Of a DNA stretch of 64,000 bases, positions 40,787-49,263 are shown one piece after another; within the stretch, counting starts at the first letter, position 1, and every line of letters starts with the position of its first letter. The stretch is from positions 2,436,001 through 2,500,000 of the forward strand of contig NC_017384.1 in NCBI RefSeq assembly GCF_000223375.1, in the 5' to 3' direction. This stretch comes from Ketogulonicigenium vulgare WSH-001 (GTDB lineage Bacteria > Pseudomonadota > Alphaproteobacteria > Rhodobacterales > Rhodobacteraceae). Under the pieces are notes generated by a model, which saw only the letters and a program-made list of their open reading frames with translations, had not been told where the DNA came from and ran no database searches. Position numbers and translations under genes: made by a program.

Positions 40787-40805
40787 GCGGCGCGTTAAAC
40801 CTGCG

Positions 40806-41657
40806 TCACTCGCCCGTCAAGAGCTGTATTTCAACGATCTGGCTGGGCAGCAGGCGTCCGAAATTATCATCCGCGATCAATGTGGCGACCAGATTATCTT
40901 TGCCCTGCCAGACGGAAATCCCCTCCAGATTGCCGAAGCGGCCCATCGCACTGGTGAATTCCCCCCTTATATCAGTGCCATCGCGCGTCATGCTGCGGAT
41001 GCGGGATTGAAAACCGATGCCGCGAAAGGCGCGCTCTAGAATATAAAGCCGCCCATCAGGCCCAAAATCTGCGCCCACCGCCGCCCAGCCTTGGCCATCC
41101 GTGGGCAGATGAAAAATGATCTGCCAATCACGGCTGCCCGGCCCCAGATAGTAAACCGGCCCGCCGCCCTCGGGCAGGGTGTAAAGCCCGCCACCGGAAT
41201 CAACCGCCAGCGCCTCGAGGGCGCGATTGCGGGGCAGGGCCCCGAAATCGGCGTGGCGGGGCAGTATTTCGGGCAAGCCATGCAGCCCCATTTGCCGCGT
41301 CACACGCGGCTGATGTTCGAAACTGATGAACAGCGTGCCACCCTCAGCGCGCGCGATCCCCTCGCTATCGCCCATCGGCCCTTGCAACACCGCGCCGTCT
41401 GTGTCCGTCAGCGGCGCGTGATCCAGCACGGTGATCGCGGCAATCGCGCCATCAGCCGTGCGCGTGAACGCGCCCGCCACCAGATAGCCGCGATCCGACA
41501 GCGCGATGAAATCACGACCGTCATCAGACAGATCAATCCCTGAGAACCCCCCGAACCACGGCGCATCGACGTGCCACGGGGTGACGACGGCCTCGGCCGC
41601 CGCACCCGTGGCCAGCGCTGCGACCGCGATTACGGCGCGGCCAAGACCAGCGAACAT
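40806..41657 (-). CDS. Exported esterase-like (phytase-type propeller, PF13449) protein
   Basis: 283 aa. Signal peptide about residues 1-21 (AVIAVAALATGAAAEA). The beta-propeller repeats appear as FGGFSGIDLSDDGRDFIALSDRGYLV, DSEGIARAEGGTLFISFEHQPRV, NRALEALAVDSGGGLYTL and GNLEGISVWQGKDNLVATLIADDNF. This pattern marks the family called esterase-like activity of phytase. Substrate unknown. Its start overlaps the end of mepA by 28 bases, so the two are co-transcribed. Confidence 0.88.
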   Translation of the reverse strand: MFAGLGRAVIAVAALATGAAAEAVVTPWHVDAPWFGGFSGIDLSDDGRDFIALSDRGYLVAGAFTRTADGAIAAITVLDHAPLTDTDGAVLQGPMGDSEGIARAEGGTLFISFEHQPRVTRQMGLHGLPEILPRHADFGALPRNRALEALAVDSGGGLYTLPEGGGPVYYLGPGSRDWQIIFHLPTDGQGWAAVGADFGPDGRLYILERAFRGIGFQSRIRSMTRDGTDIRGEFTSAMGRFGNLEGISVWQGKDNLVATLIADDNFGRLLPSQIVEIQLLTGE

Positions 41658-42529
41658 TGCGCAGGCAGTTCATTCACCCGCAGCGGCCCGCGCGGCGGCG
41701 GCGCATTGGGATCGCGCGGACGCGGCGGCGGTGGGTTCAGGATATTGGCGACGAATTCTTCGGCCTCGGCGCAGCCGTCACCGGGCGGGGGTGGCACCTG
41801 ATCCTCGCAATAGCGCGCGCCGGCGGGGCAGTTCAGCCGCACGTGGAAATGGGTATTATGCCCGGCCCAAGGGCGCACCTTGTTCAGCCAACTGCGATCG
41901 CCCGTCGCAGTGCGGCACAGTTCAACCTTGGCCCCGCCAAAGATAAAGATCCGCGCGGTGCGGGGATCTTGGGCGGCGCGCTGCACCAGTGCGGCGTGCT
42001 GGGGCGTCCAGCTGCTGTTCACATAGGCCCCGCCCGCGCGCTGCATATCGCGCGAAGAGATCGCCTCGCGCTCACTCCGGGTCAGGTCAAGGCGGCTGGG
42101 CGGCAGCATCCAGATATCCATATCGAGGCCGGATTGGTGGCTGGCGTGGCCCGACAGCATCGGCCCGCCGCGCGGCTGGCTCATATCGCCGACATATAGC
42201 CCCTCCCACCCCGGCAATGTCGCGGCATAGCGGCTGAGGTCTTGCACAAAGGCCAGCGTCTCGGGCTGGGCCCAGTTGCGATTTCGCGACAGGCGCATCG
42301 CTTGCCATGTCGGGCCTGTTTCGGGCAGCGCCATCGCCCCCGCTTGACAGCCCACCGCATAGCCGCCCACCGGCCCGACCGAGGCGCTGGAGGCTGTGCT
42401 TTGATAGCCAAAGGCCTCACGCGCGACGCGGCTGTCGGACAGATGGGCCTGTAATGTCGGATCGGGACCTTCGGCGCGGCAGGCGCCAAGCGCCATCACA
42501 ATGGCTAAAGCGGCAAGGACGGGTCTCAT
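41630..42529 (-). CDS. mepA: Penicillin-insensitive murein endopeptidase (MepA), lipoprotein form
   Basis: 299 aa. Metallo-endopeptidase that cuts D-Ala-mDAP cross-bridges in murein. The zinc motifs are SGHASHQSGLDMDIWM (His and Asp ligands) and, near the C-terminus, GHNTHFHVRLNCP (His-x-His). Conserved GRSWLNKVRPWAGH-like DRSWLNKVRPW lies between. The N-terminus ends in a lipobox-like LGAC at residue 16, suggesting a lipoprotein. Three proline-rich stretches near the end (PPPPRPRDPNAPPPRG) are unusual and may span the murein mesh. It overlaps the downstream esterase-like gene by 28 bases. Confidence 0.95.
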   Translation of the reverse strand: MRPVLAALAIVMALGACRAEGPDPTLQAHLSDSRVAREAFGYQSTASSASVGPVGGYAVGCQAGAMALPETGPTWQAMRLSRNRNWAQPETLAFVQDLSRYAATLPGWEGLYVGDMSQPRGGPMLSGHASHQSGLDMDIWMLPPSRLDLTRSEREAISSRDMQRAGGAYVNSSWTPQHAALVQRAAQDPRTARIFIFGGAKVELCRTATGDRSWLNKVRPWAGHNTHFHVRLNCPAGARYCEDQVPPPPGDGCAEAEEFVANILNPPPPRPRDPNAPPPRGPLRVNELPAQCSLVLAAP

Positions 42530-42662
42530 GTTGGGGCCTGTATGCTGTTTTCACCACGCTAGCACCGCTTTGTCATCGGCGAAACGGTTTTGATGGGCGG
42601 GCAGGGATTGCCCTTCGCACCCTCTCGCCTTAGTTCATTCTTGTGCTGATACAGGTGGGGCC

Positions 42663-42950
42663 ATGTCGACATTGCTGGAATTTCTGCTGCTGATCCTTGC
42701 GCTGGCGCGTTATGTGATCCTGATCTATTTCGCGATGAGCTGGCTGATCACCTTCCAAGTGCTGAACCTGCGCCAGCCGATTGTTGCGCGCATCTGGTAT
42801 ACCTTGGTCCGCATCACCGAGCCGGTCTTTGCCCCCGTGCGCCGCCTTGTGCCGCCGATGGGCGGGATCGACTGGGCACCGCTGCTGGTCATTCTGGCGA
42901 TCTATGTGCTGGAAATGCTGCTGCGCAGCAACGCCGCCGCTTTCTATTAA
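42663..42950 (+). CDS. YggT family membrane protein
   Basis: 95 aa. Two transmembrane segments (about residues 5-30 and 65-90) flank a short polar loop with RITEPVFAPVRRLVPPMGGIDWAPLL, the YggT signature. YggT proteins are linked to osmotic stress and cell division in various bacteria, but no activity is known. recQ starts three bases after its stop. A 5-bp hairpin (GGGCA/TGCCC) lies upstream at about 42600. Confidence 0.9.
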   Translation: MSTLLEFLLLILALARYVILIYFAMSWLITFQVLNLRQPIVARIWYTLVRITEPVFAPVRRLVPPMGGIDWAPLLVILAIYVLEMLLRSNAAAFY

Positions 42951-42953
42951 TTG

Positions 42954-44993
42954 ATGCAAAAATACGAAACCCTGCGCAGGGTCTTCGGCTTTGACGCCTT
43001 TCGCCCCGGGCAAGAGGAAATCGTCGATTCCGTGACCCAGGGCCAGAATACGCTGGCCATCATGCCGACAGGCGGGGGCAAGTCGCTGTGTTATCAGCTA
43101 CCTGCGCTGTGCCGGGGCGGGGTGACGGTTGTGGTCTCGCCGCTGATTGCGCTGATGCGCGATCAGGTGCGCGGGCTGACGCAGCAGGGCGTTGTCGCAG
43201 GCGCGCTGACATCCGCCAACACGCCCGAGGAAAATGACGCCATCTGGCGCGCATTATCCGATGGTCAGATGAAGCTGCTGTATCTGGCACCCGAACGCCT
43301 TGCCGCCGGGGCCACTGTGCAGATGCTGGAACGCGTCGGCGTCGGCCTGATCGCGGTGGACGAGGCGCATTGCGTCAGCCAATGGGGCCATGATTTCCGC
43401 CCCGATTACCTGCGCATCGGCGCATTGCGCCGCGCGCTGGATGTGCCGCTGGCGGCCTTTACCGCCACCGCCGACCCCGAAACCCAGCTTGAGATTGTCG
43501 AAAAGCTGTTCGGCGGCCATGCCCCCGCGACCTTTCTGCGCGGCTTTGATCGCCCGAACATCCACCTCGCTTTTGCGGCGAAAGACGGACCGCGCCAGCA
43601 GATCCTGCGCTTTGCTTCTGCGCGCAAGGGGCAGTCCGGTATCGTCTATTGCGGCACCCGCGCCAAGACCGAAGTGCTGGCCCAAGCCCTGCGCGAAGCG
43701 GGCATCCCCGCCTGCCACTATCACGGCGGCATGGAGCCGAACCTGCGGCGCGAGACCGAGGAGCGTTTCCAGCAAGAAGACGGGCTGATCGTCGTTGCCA
43801 CCATCGCTTTTGGCATGGGCATCGACAAACCCGATATCCGCTGGGTCGCCCATGCCGATCTGCCCAAATCGATCGAGGGCTATTATCAGGAAATCGGCCG
43901 CGCCGGCCGCGACGGTGCCCCGGCCGAGACGCTGACGCTGTTTGGCGCCGACGATATCCGTTACCGCCGCGCCCAGATCGACGAAGGCGCCGCCCCCGAT
44001 GACCGCAAGGCCGCCGACCATGCCCGCCTGAACGCCCTTCTGGGTCTGGCCGAGGCGCAGACCTGCCGCCGCCACGGGTTGCTCACCTATTTTGGCGAGG
44101 CACCGCCGCCGCCGTGCCAGAACTGCGATCTGTGCGATGCGCCGCCCGCTTTGTTCGATGCGACGACGCCCGTGCGCATGGCGCTGTCTGCCATCGCCCG
44201 CACCGCGCAAAGCTTTGGCGCGGGCCATATCATTGATATCCTGACCGGAAATGCGACCGATAAACTGCGCGAGCGTGGCCATGATGCCCTGCCGACCTTT
44301 GGCGTCGGCAATGGCTGGTCGCGGCCGCAGTGGCAGGGCATGTTCCGCCAGATGATGGGCCTCGACCTTTTGCGCCCCGACAGCGCCCGCCACGGTGCGC
44401 TTTACCTGACCGAGGCCGCGCGTCCCGTGCTCAAGGGCGAACAGCCGGTCACCTTGCGATCTGATGCGTTGAAGGTCGCGAAATCCGCCCCCACCGTGCG
44501 TGCCATTGTGGCCGAGGAGGATGCGCCGCTGTTTTCCGCCCTGCGCGCCAAACGCGCGGCGCTGGCGAAGGCACAGGGCGTGCCCGCCTATGTCATCTTT
44601 CCCGACAAGACCTTGGCCGAAATGGTCGCCGCGCAGCCCGAGACCCTTGACGATATGGCCCGCATCAGCGGCGTCGGCGTGAAAAAGCTGGAGCTTTATG
44701 GCGAGGAATTCCTTGCCGTTCTGACCGGCGAGGCCGCGCGCCTGCATCCGATGCGCCGCAGGCTTGCCGGACAGGCGGGCGGGCAGCTTTATGACCTGCT
44801 GCTGGCGGCGCAGGCCGATCTGCAGCGGGGGACCAGCGGCTTTGACAAACCCATGAGCCTGTCGTCGGCGGAACTCGCGCGCGTGGCCAAGGCGCGCCCC
44901 CATGACATGGATGCGATGACCCGCCTGATCGGCGAAAAACACGCCGAGCGCTTCGGCGCGGCTTTTCTTCGCGCCATAGAGCGCGCAAACTAG
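42954..44993 (+). CDS. recQ: ATP-dependent DNA helicase RecQ
   Basis: 679 aa. 3'-to-5' helicase of recombination repair. Walker A MPTGGGKSLCYQLPA (about 36-50), DEAH motif VDEAHCVSQWGHDFRPDY, motif VI EIGRAGRDG, then the zinc cysteines (QTCRRHGLLTYF ... CQNCDLC), RQC winged helix and a C-terminal HRDC domain (ISGVGVKKLELYGEEFL). All expected parts are present. I start at ATG 42954 directly after yggT; a TTG three bases earlier is possible. There is no clear Shine-Dalgarno, suggesting coupling to yggT. Confidence 0.97.
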   Translation: MQKYETLRRVFGFDAFRPGQEEIVDSVTQGQNTLAIMPTGGGKSLCYQLPALCRGGVTVVVSPLIALMRDQVRGLTQQGVVAGALTSANTPEENDAIWRALSDGQMKLLYLAPERLAAGATVQMLERVGVGLIAVDEAHCVSQWGHDFRPDYLRIGALRRALDVPLAAFTATADPETQLEIVEKLFGGHAPATFLRGFDRPNIHLAFAAKDGPRQQILRFASARKGQSGIVYCGTRAKTEVLAQALREAGIPACHYHGGMEPNLRRETEERFQQEDGLIVVATIAFGMGIDKPDIRWVAHADLPKSIEGYYQEIGRAGRDGAPAETLTLFGADDIRYRRAQIDEGAAPDDRKAADHARLNALLGLAEAQTCRRHGLLTYFGEAPPPPCQNCDLCDAPPALFDATTPVRMALSAIARTAQSFGAGHIIDILTGNATDKLRERGHDALPTFGVGNGWSRPQWQGMFRQMMGLDLLRPDSARHGALYLTEAARPVLKGEQPVTLRSDALKVAKSAPTVRAIVAEEDAPLFSALRAKRAALAKAQGVPAYVIFPDKTLAEMVAAQPETLDDMARISGVGVKKLELYGEEFLAVLTGEAARLHPMRRRLAGQAGGQLYDLLLAAQADLQRGTSGFDKPMSLSSAELARVAKARPHDMDAMTRLIGEKHAERFGAAFLRAIERAN

Positions 44994-45020
44994 ACCCGCG
45001 ACCAATAAGGACTGCTGCCC

Positions 45021-45809
45021 GTGCTTTGTGTAATTTCGCCTGCCAAGGCGCTGGATCTGACGCCGAACCCGACCACGACGACCCGGCCCGCCTGGCAAAA
45101 GGACGCCGCGCATCTGGCGGGCTTGATGAAGCAAAAATCCGTGGCCGAGATCCGCGCCATGATGGATCTGTCCGAAGAACTGGCGCAGCTGAACCGCACG
45201 CGCTTCCAAAGCTTTGCCAATCATCCCGGCCCGGATCATGAAAAGGCCGCGATCTATACATTCAACGGCGATACCTATCAGGGCTTTGATGCGGCCACGC
45301 TGGATGCACCGGCTTTGTCCTATGCGCAGGATCATTTGCGGATTCTGTCCGGCCTTTACGGAATGCTGCGCCCGCTGGACGCGATCCAGGCCTATCGTCT
45401 GGAAATGGGTCGCCGCCTGACCACGGAAAAAGGCAACACGCTTTATGCCTATTGGGGCGATCGCATCGCCCGCGCGCTGAACGATCAGGCCGAGGCATTG
45501 GGCACCGAATTCCTGCTCGATTGTGCCAGTCAGGAATATTTCAAAGTCGTCGACCGCAAGGCGCTCAAGCTGATGGTGATCGAGCCGACCTTCCTCGAGG
45601 TGAAGAACGGCGTCGGTAAAACCGTGTCATTCTATGCCAAGCGCGCGCGCGGCGCGATGGCGCGTTTCGCGATGGATAACCGCATCACCGATCCGACCGA
45701 TCTGCGCGCCTTCAGCGTGGGCGGCTATCGCTGGAACCCCGAGAGCCTGCCCGGCAAGCCCGTGTTCAGCCGCCCATCCCCCACCGCGCGTGACATCACT
45801 GCGGGTTGA
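45021..45809 (+). CDS. yaaA: YaaA (DUF328) peroxide-stress protein
   Basis: 262 aa from a GTG start with AAGGA nine bases upstream. In E. coli YaaA limits intracellular iron and protects DNA from hydrogen peroxide; a DNA-binding activity has been reported. The family blocks MLCVISPAKALD, NGDTYQGFDA, LRILSGLYGMLRPLDAIQAYRLEMG, YFKVVDRKALKLMV and FYAKRARGAMARF are present. It lies between recQ and an ABC exporter in a four-gene run that starts with yggT. Confidence 0.95.
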   Translation: MLCVISPAKALDLTPNPTTTTRPAWQKDAAHLAGLMKQKSVAEIRAMMDLSEELAQLNRTRFQSFANHPGPDHEKAAIYTFNGDTYQGFDAATLDAPALSYAQDHLRILSGLYGMLRPLDAIQAYRLEMGRRLTTEKGNTLYAYWGDRIARALNDQAEALGTEFLLDCASQEYFKVVDRKALKLMVIEPTFLEVKNGVGKTVSFYAKRARGAMARFAMDNRITDPTDLRAFSVGGYRWNPESLPGKPVFSRPSPTARDITAG

Positions 45810-45848
45810 CTTCGCGCCCCATCAGGCATTCTTTGCGCCTGATTTCGA

Positions 45849-47567
45849 ATGTGGGTGCGAGTGATGTTGCGCGAATTTTTCTCTTACTACCGACCGTGGC
45901 GCAAGCTGTTCATCCTTGATTTTGGCTCGGCCGTTGTCTCGGGCCTCTTGGAACTTGCCTTTCCGCTGGCGATTACCTGGTTCATCGACAGCCTGATCCC
46001 CTTGGGCGATCTGCAACTGACCGTCTTTGCCGCGCTGGCGCTGGCGGGGGTTTACGGGCTGAACGCCTATCTGATGTATGTCGTGATCTATTGGGGCCAC
46101 CAACTGGGCATCAATATCGAGACCGAGATGCGCCGCCGCGCCTTTGACCATCTGCAAAAGCTGTCGTGGAGCTATTACGACACCCAGCGCACCGGCAAAT
46201 TGGTCGCACGCGTCACCCGCGACCTTGAGGAAATCGGCGAGGTCGCCCACCACGGCCCCGAGGATCTGTTCATCGCCGTGATGACCTTTATCGGCGCGTT
46301 CTGCCTGATGGCGATGCTGCATGTGCCGCTTGCTCTGCTGACGCTGATCGTGGTGCCGGTCTCGTTCCTTGTGGTGCTGTTCTTTGGCCGTCGCATGACC
46401 CAGACATGGCGCGCGATCTATTCCCGCGTCGCGGGATTTAACATCCGGCTCGAGGAAAACGTCGGCGGTATCCGCGTCGTCCAGGCCTTTGGTAATGAGG
46501 AACACGAGCGCAAACTGTTTGCCAAGGACAATGCCGCCTATCGCAACACCAAAATCGACGCCTATCGCTATATGGCAGGCTCTAACGCGCTGAACTATGT
46601 GGGGATGCGCGCAACGCAGATCATCGTCATGGTCGCAGGCGCGGCTTTTGTGCTGGACGGCAGCCTGACCACGGGCGGCTTCGTCGGCTTTCTGCTGCTG
46701 GTGAACGTGTTCCTGCGCCCGCTCGATAAGATCGCCACCGTGATCGAGATGTATCCCCGCGGCATCGCAGGCTTTAAGAACTTCCAAGAACTGATGTCGA
46801 TCGACCCCGATATCGCCGACCGCGCCACCGCGAAAGATGCCCCCGTCCTGACCGGCGATATCCGCTTTGACGATGTGCATTTCGCCTATTCCAACGGGCG
46901 CGAGGTGCTCAAAGGTGTCTCGTTCGCCGTGAAACCGGGCGAGACGGTGGCCTTTGTCGGCCCCTCGGGCGCGGGGAAAACCTCGCTTCTGGCGCTGCTG
47001 CCGCGATTCTATGATGTGACGGGCGGCCAGATCACCGTGAACGGCACCGATTTGCGCGACCTGACGCTGGCCAGCCTTCGGGCCCAAGTCGGTATCGTCA
47101 GCCAAGATGTCTATCTGTTCGGCGGCACCTTGCGCGACAATATCGGCTATGGCCGCCTGGGTGCGACTGATGCCGAGATTATGGAGGCCGCCGCCCTTGC
47201 GCAGCTATCCGATATGATCGCCGGTATGCCCGCAGGCCTCGATACCATCGTGGGCGAGCGCGGCGTCATGCTGTCGGGTGGCCAGAAACAGCGCGTCGCC
47301 ATCGCGCGCCTGTTCCTGAAGAACCCGCCGATCCTGATCCTCGACGAGGCGACATCCGCCCTCGATACCCAGACCGAGCGCGAGATCCAAGGCGCCCTCG
47401 ACCGTCTGGCCGTTGGCCGCACCACGCTGGTCATCGCGCACCGGCTGGCAACGATCCGCAATGCCGACCGCATTTTCGTCATGGAAGACGGTCAGATTAT
47501 CGAGACCGGCACCCATGCCGAGCTGGTCGCCGCAGGTGGTCGTTATGCGCGTCTGGACGCCGCTTAA
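45849..47567 (+). CDS. ABC exporter, fused permease-ATPase half transporter
   Basis: 572 aa. Six transmembrane helices (about residues 15-300, with the intracellular-loop motif MRRRAFDHLQKLSWSYYDTQRTGKLVARVTRDLEE) followed by an ABC ATPase. The ATPase has Walker A GPSGAGKTS, Q-loop VSQDVYLF, signature LSGGQKQR, Walker B LILDEATSALD and the H-loop IAHRL. It works as a homodimer, in the MsbA/BmrA group of lipid or drug exporters; the substrate cannot be told from sequence. An ATG 15 bases later is an alternative start. Its stop overlaps that of the convergent TSUP gene by four bases. Confidence 0.9.
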   Translation: MWVRVMLREFFSYYRPWRKLFILDFGSAVVSGLLELAFPLAITWFIDSLIPLGDLQLTVFAALALAGVYGLNAYLMYVVIYWGHQLGINIETEMRRRAFDHLQKLSWSYYDTQRTGKLVARVTRDLEEIGEVAHHGPEDLFIAVMTFIGAFCLMAMLHVPLALLTLIVVPVSFLVVLFFGRRMTQTWRAIYSRVAGFNIRLEENVGGIRVVQAFGNEEHERKLFAKDNAAYRNTKIDAYRYMAGSNALNYVGMRATQIIVMVAGAAFVLDGSLTTGGFVGFLLLVNVFLRPLDKIATVIEMYPRGIAGFKNFQELMSIDPDIADRATAKDAPVLTGDIRFDDVHFAYSNGREVLKGVSFAVKPGETVAFVGPSGAGKTSLLALLPRFYDVTGGQITVNGTDLRDLTLASLRAQVGIVSQDVYLFGGTLRDNIGYGRLGATDAEIMEAAALAQLSDMIAGMPAGLDTIVGERGVMLSGGQKQRVAIARLFLKNPPILILDEATSALDTQTEREIQGALDRLAVGRTTLVIAHRLATIRNADRIFVMEDGQIIETGTHAELVAAGGRYARLDAA

Positions 47568-48316
47568 CCCATCAACAGGCGGATCGCGAGCACCGTCGAG
47601 GTGATGACGAGCAGCGGTTTGATGATCTTGGCGCCGACCCGCATGGCAAGGCGCGATCCAACATAGGCGCCCGCGACCTGCGCCAGCCCCATCAGCAGCC
47701 CCGTGATCCACCACGGGGTTGCGACCACGGCAAAGGCCAGCATCCCGCCCACATTCGACGACAGGTTCAAAAGTTTGGTATGCGCCGTGGCCTTTAGCAC
47801 GCCGTAACCGGCCAGCGCGACAAAGCCGATCATATAGAACGCCCCCGCGCCGGGTCCGACCAAACCGTCATAGAACCCGACCAGCGGCACGACACTGGCC
47901 CCAAACAGCAGCGGCGTGATGCGCTGGCGGCGGTCGATATCATTGAGGCCCGGCTTCAGCGCGAAAAACAGCGCGATACCGATCAGCAGGATCGGCAGGC
48001 CCATGCGGATCGCCTCGACCGGCAGCGAACTGGTCAGCAGCGCGCCCAGCACCGATGCGACAAAGGCCGCAGCGGCAGGCCAGATCTGTTTGCGTAAGTC
48101 CACATGCCCCGCCCGCGCATAGCTATAGGTCGCCATCGCCGTGCCAAAGACGCCTTGGATCTTGTTGGTGGCAATCGCGGTCACCGGCGGTGCGCCTGCC
48201 AGCATCAGCACCGGCAGGGTGATTAGCCCGCCGCCGCCCGCAATGGAATCGACGACGCCCGCAAGAAATGCGGCCGCGATCAGCAGCATCAGAATATCAG
48301 GTGCGACTTCCAACAT
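47564..48316 (-). CDS. TSUP family transporter (TauE/SafE)
   Basis: 250 aa, seven to eight hydrophobic segments in two repeats. The first repeat has AGVVDSIAGGGGLITLPVLMLAG and ATNKIQGVFGTA, the second has VGFYDGLVGPGAGAFYMIGFVAL and HTKLLNLSSNVGGMLAF; both are TSUP signatures. Such proteins export sulfite, sulfoacetate or related organosulfur anions, or other carboxylates. Start at MLEVAPD, which lies two bases after the serB stop codon. It is therefore the last gene of the serB group. Confidence 0.9.
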   Translation of the reverse strand: MLEVAPDILMLLIAAAFLAGVVDSIAGGGGLITLPVLMLAGAPPVTAIATNKIQGVFGTAMATYSYARAGHVDLRKQIWPAAAAFVASVLGALLTSSLPVEAIRMGLPILLIGIALFFALKPGLNDIDRRQRITPLLFGASVVPLVGFYDGLVGPGAGAFYMIGFVALAGYGVLKATAHTKLLNLSSNVGGMLAFAVVATPWWITGLLMGLAQVAGAYVGSRLAMRVGAKIIKPLLVITSTVLAIRLLMG

Positions 48317-48318
48317 GA

Positions 48319-49194
48319 TCAGGCCGCGAATTCCGCGCGGGTATAGCCCTGAATGAACAGCAGTGCCGACAGATCGCCGTGATTGATGCGGATATCGCAT
48401 TGCGCCGCCACGGCGGGTTTTGCGTGCAGCGCAACGCCCGCACCAGCCAGATCCAGCATCCCCAGATCATTCGCGCCGTCGCCCACCGCCATCACCGCCT
48501 CATACCCAAGGCCAAGACGCGCGCGCAGCTCTTCGAGTGCGGCAACCTTGGCTTCGCGGCCCAGGATCGGATCGGCGACCTCGCCCGTCAGTCGGCCATC
48601 CGCCGCCAGCAGCGTATTGGCGCGGTTCTCGTCGAACCCCAGCGCCGCGCCGACGCGGGCGGTAAAGGCGGTGAACCCGCCCGAGACCAGCGCGCAATAG
48701 GCGCCGTTCGCCTTCATCGTCGCGATCAGATCGCGCCCGCCGGGGGTATAGGTAATGCGCGTCGCCAGCACATGGTCGATGACGCTCTCGTCCAGTCCCT
48801 TCAGCAGGCCGACACGTTCGCGCAGGGCGGCGTTGAAATCCAATTCGCCATTCATCGCGCGGGCGGTGATATCGGCGACGCGGGGGCCAACGCCGGCCTC
48901 GGCGGCCAGCTCATCAATGCATTCCTGCCGGATCATGGTCGAATCCATATCCGCCAGCAGCAGGTGCTTTTTGCGGCCTGCCGATGGCTGCACCACCAGA
49001 TCAACGCCGATGGCCTGCAGATCAGCCCAAGCCTGCCATTGATCGGCGGGCAGGGCGGGCATGTCGAATTCCGCGGCTTCCCCCGCCGCCAGCCAGCGGG
49101 CCTCGCCGCCGCCCCATGTTTTGGAAAGCGCAGCGATCAGCCCGCCCTCTAAAGCGGGGTTCTGCGGATCGGTCAAAAGCGTTGCGGTAAACAT
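48319..49194 (-). CDS. serB: Phosphoserine phosphatase
   Basis: 291 aa. Third enzyme of serine synthesis. An N-terminal ACT-like region (1-75) precedes the HAD domain: nucleophile in LLADMDSTMIRQECIDELA, motif II VSGGFTAF, motif III and Asp pair in AVGDGANDLGML. The motif I sequence DMDST is diagnostic of SerB. With serC and serA at 55-58 kb it completes the serine pathway in this window. A nested hairpin lies directly upstream of its ribosome binding site (GAGG, 49196-49199 region). Confidence 0.97.
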   Translation of the reverse strand: MFTATLLTDPQNPALEGGLIAALSKTWGGGEARWLAAGEAAEFDMPALPADQWQAWADLQAIGVDLVVQPSAGRKKHLLLADMDSTMIRQECIDELAAEAGVGPRVADITARAMNGELDFNAALRERVGLLKGLDESVIDHVLATRITYTPGGRDLIATMKANGAYCALVSGGFTAFTARVGAALGFDENRANTLLAADGRLTGEVADPILGREAKVAALEELRARLGLGYEAVMAVGDGANDLGMLDLAGAGVALHAKPAVAAQCDIRINHGDLSALLFIQGYTRAEFAA

Positions 49195-49202
49195 GGGGCC
49201 TC

Positions 49203-49248
49203 GCGCGGGCAGGGAAGGGGATTTGCCCCCTTCTAGTGCCGCCCGCGC
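49203..49248 (-). promoter_or_regulatory. Nested hairpin in the serB leader
   Basis: An 8-bp outer stem (GCGCGGGC 49203-49210 with GCCCGCGC 49241-49248) encloses a 7-bp inner stem (GAAGGGG 49214-49220 with CCCCTTC 49227-49233). It occupies nearly the whole 69-base spacer between the upstream dehydrogenase and serB and ends next to the GAGG ribosome binding site. No T-run is present. Confidence 0.55.
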
Positions 49249-49263
49249 CGCAAGGGAAGCTGC

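Noticed and set aside
40728..40800. Known preQ1 riboswitch upstream of the queuosine precursor transporter gene.
   Set aside because: None of the class I, II or III sequence patterns as I know them is found; only generic competing stems are visible.
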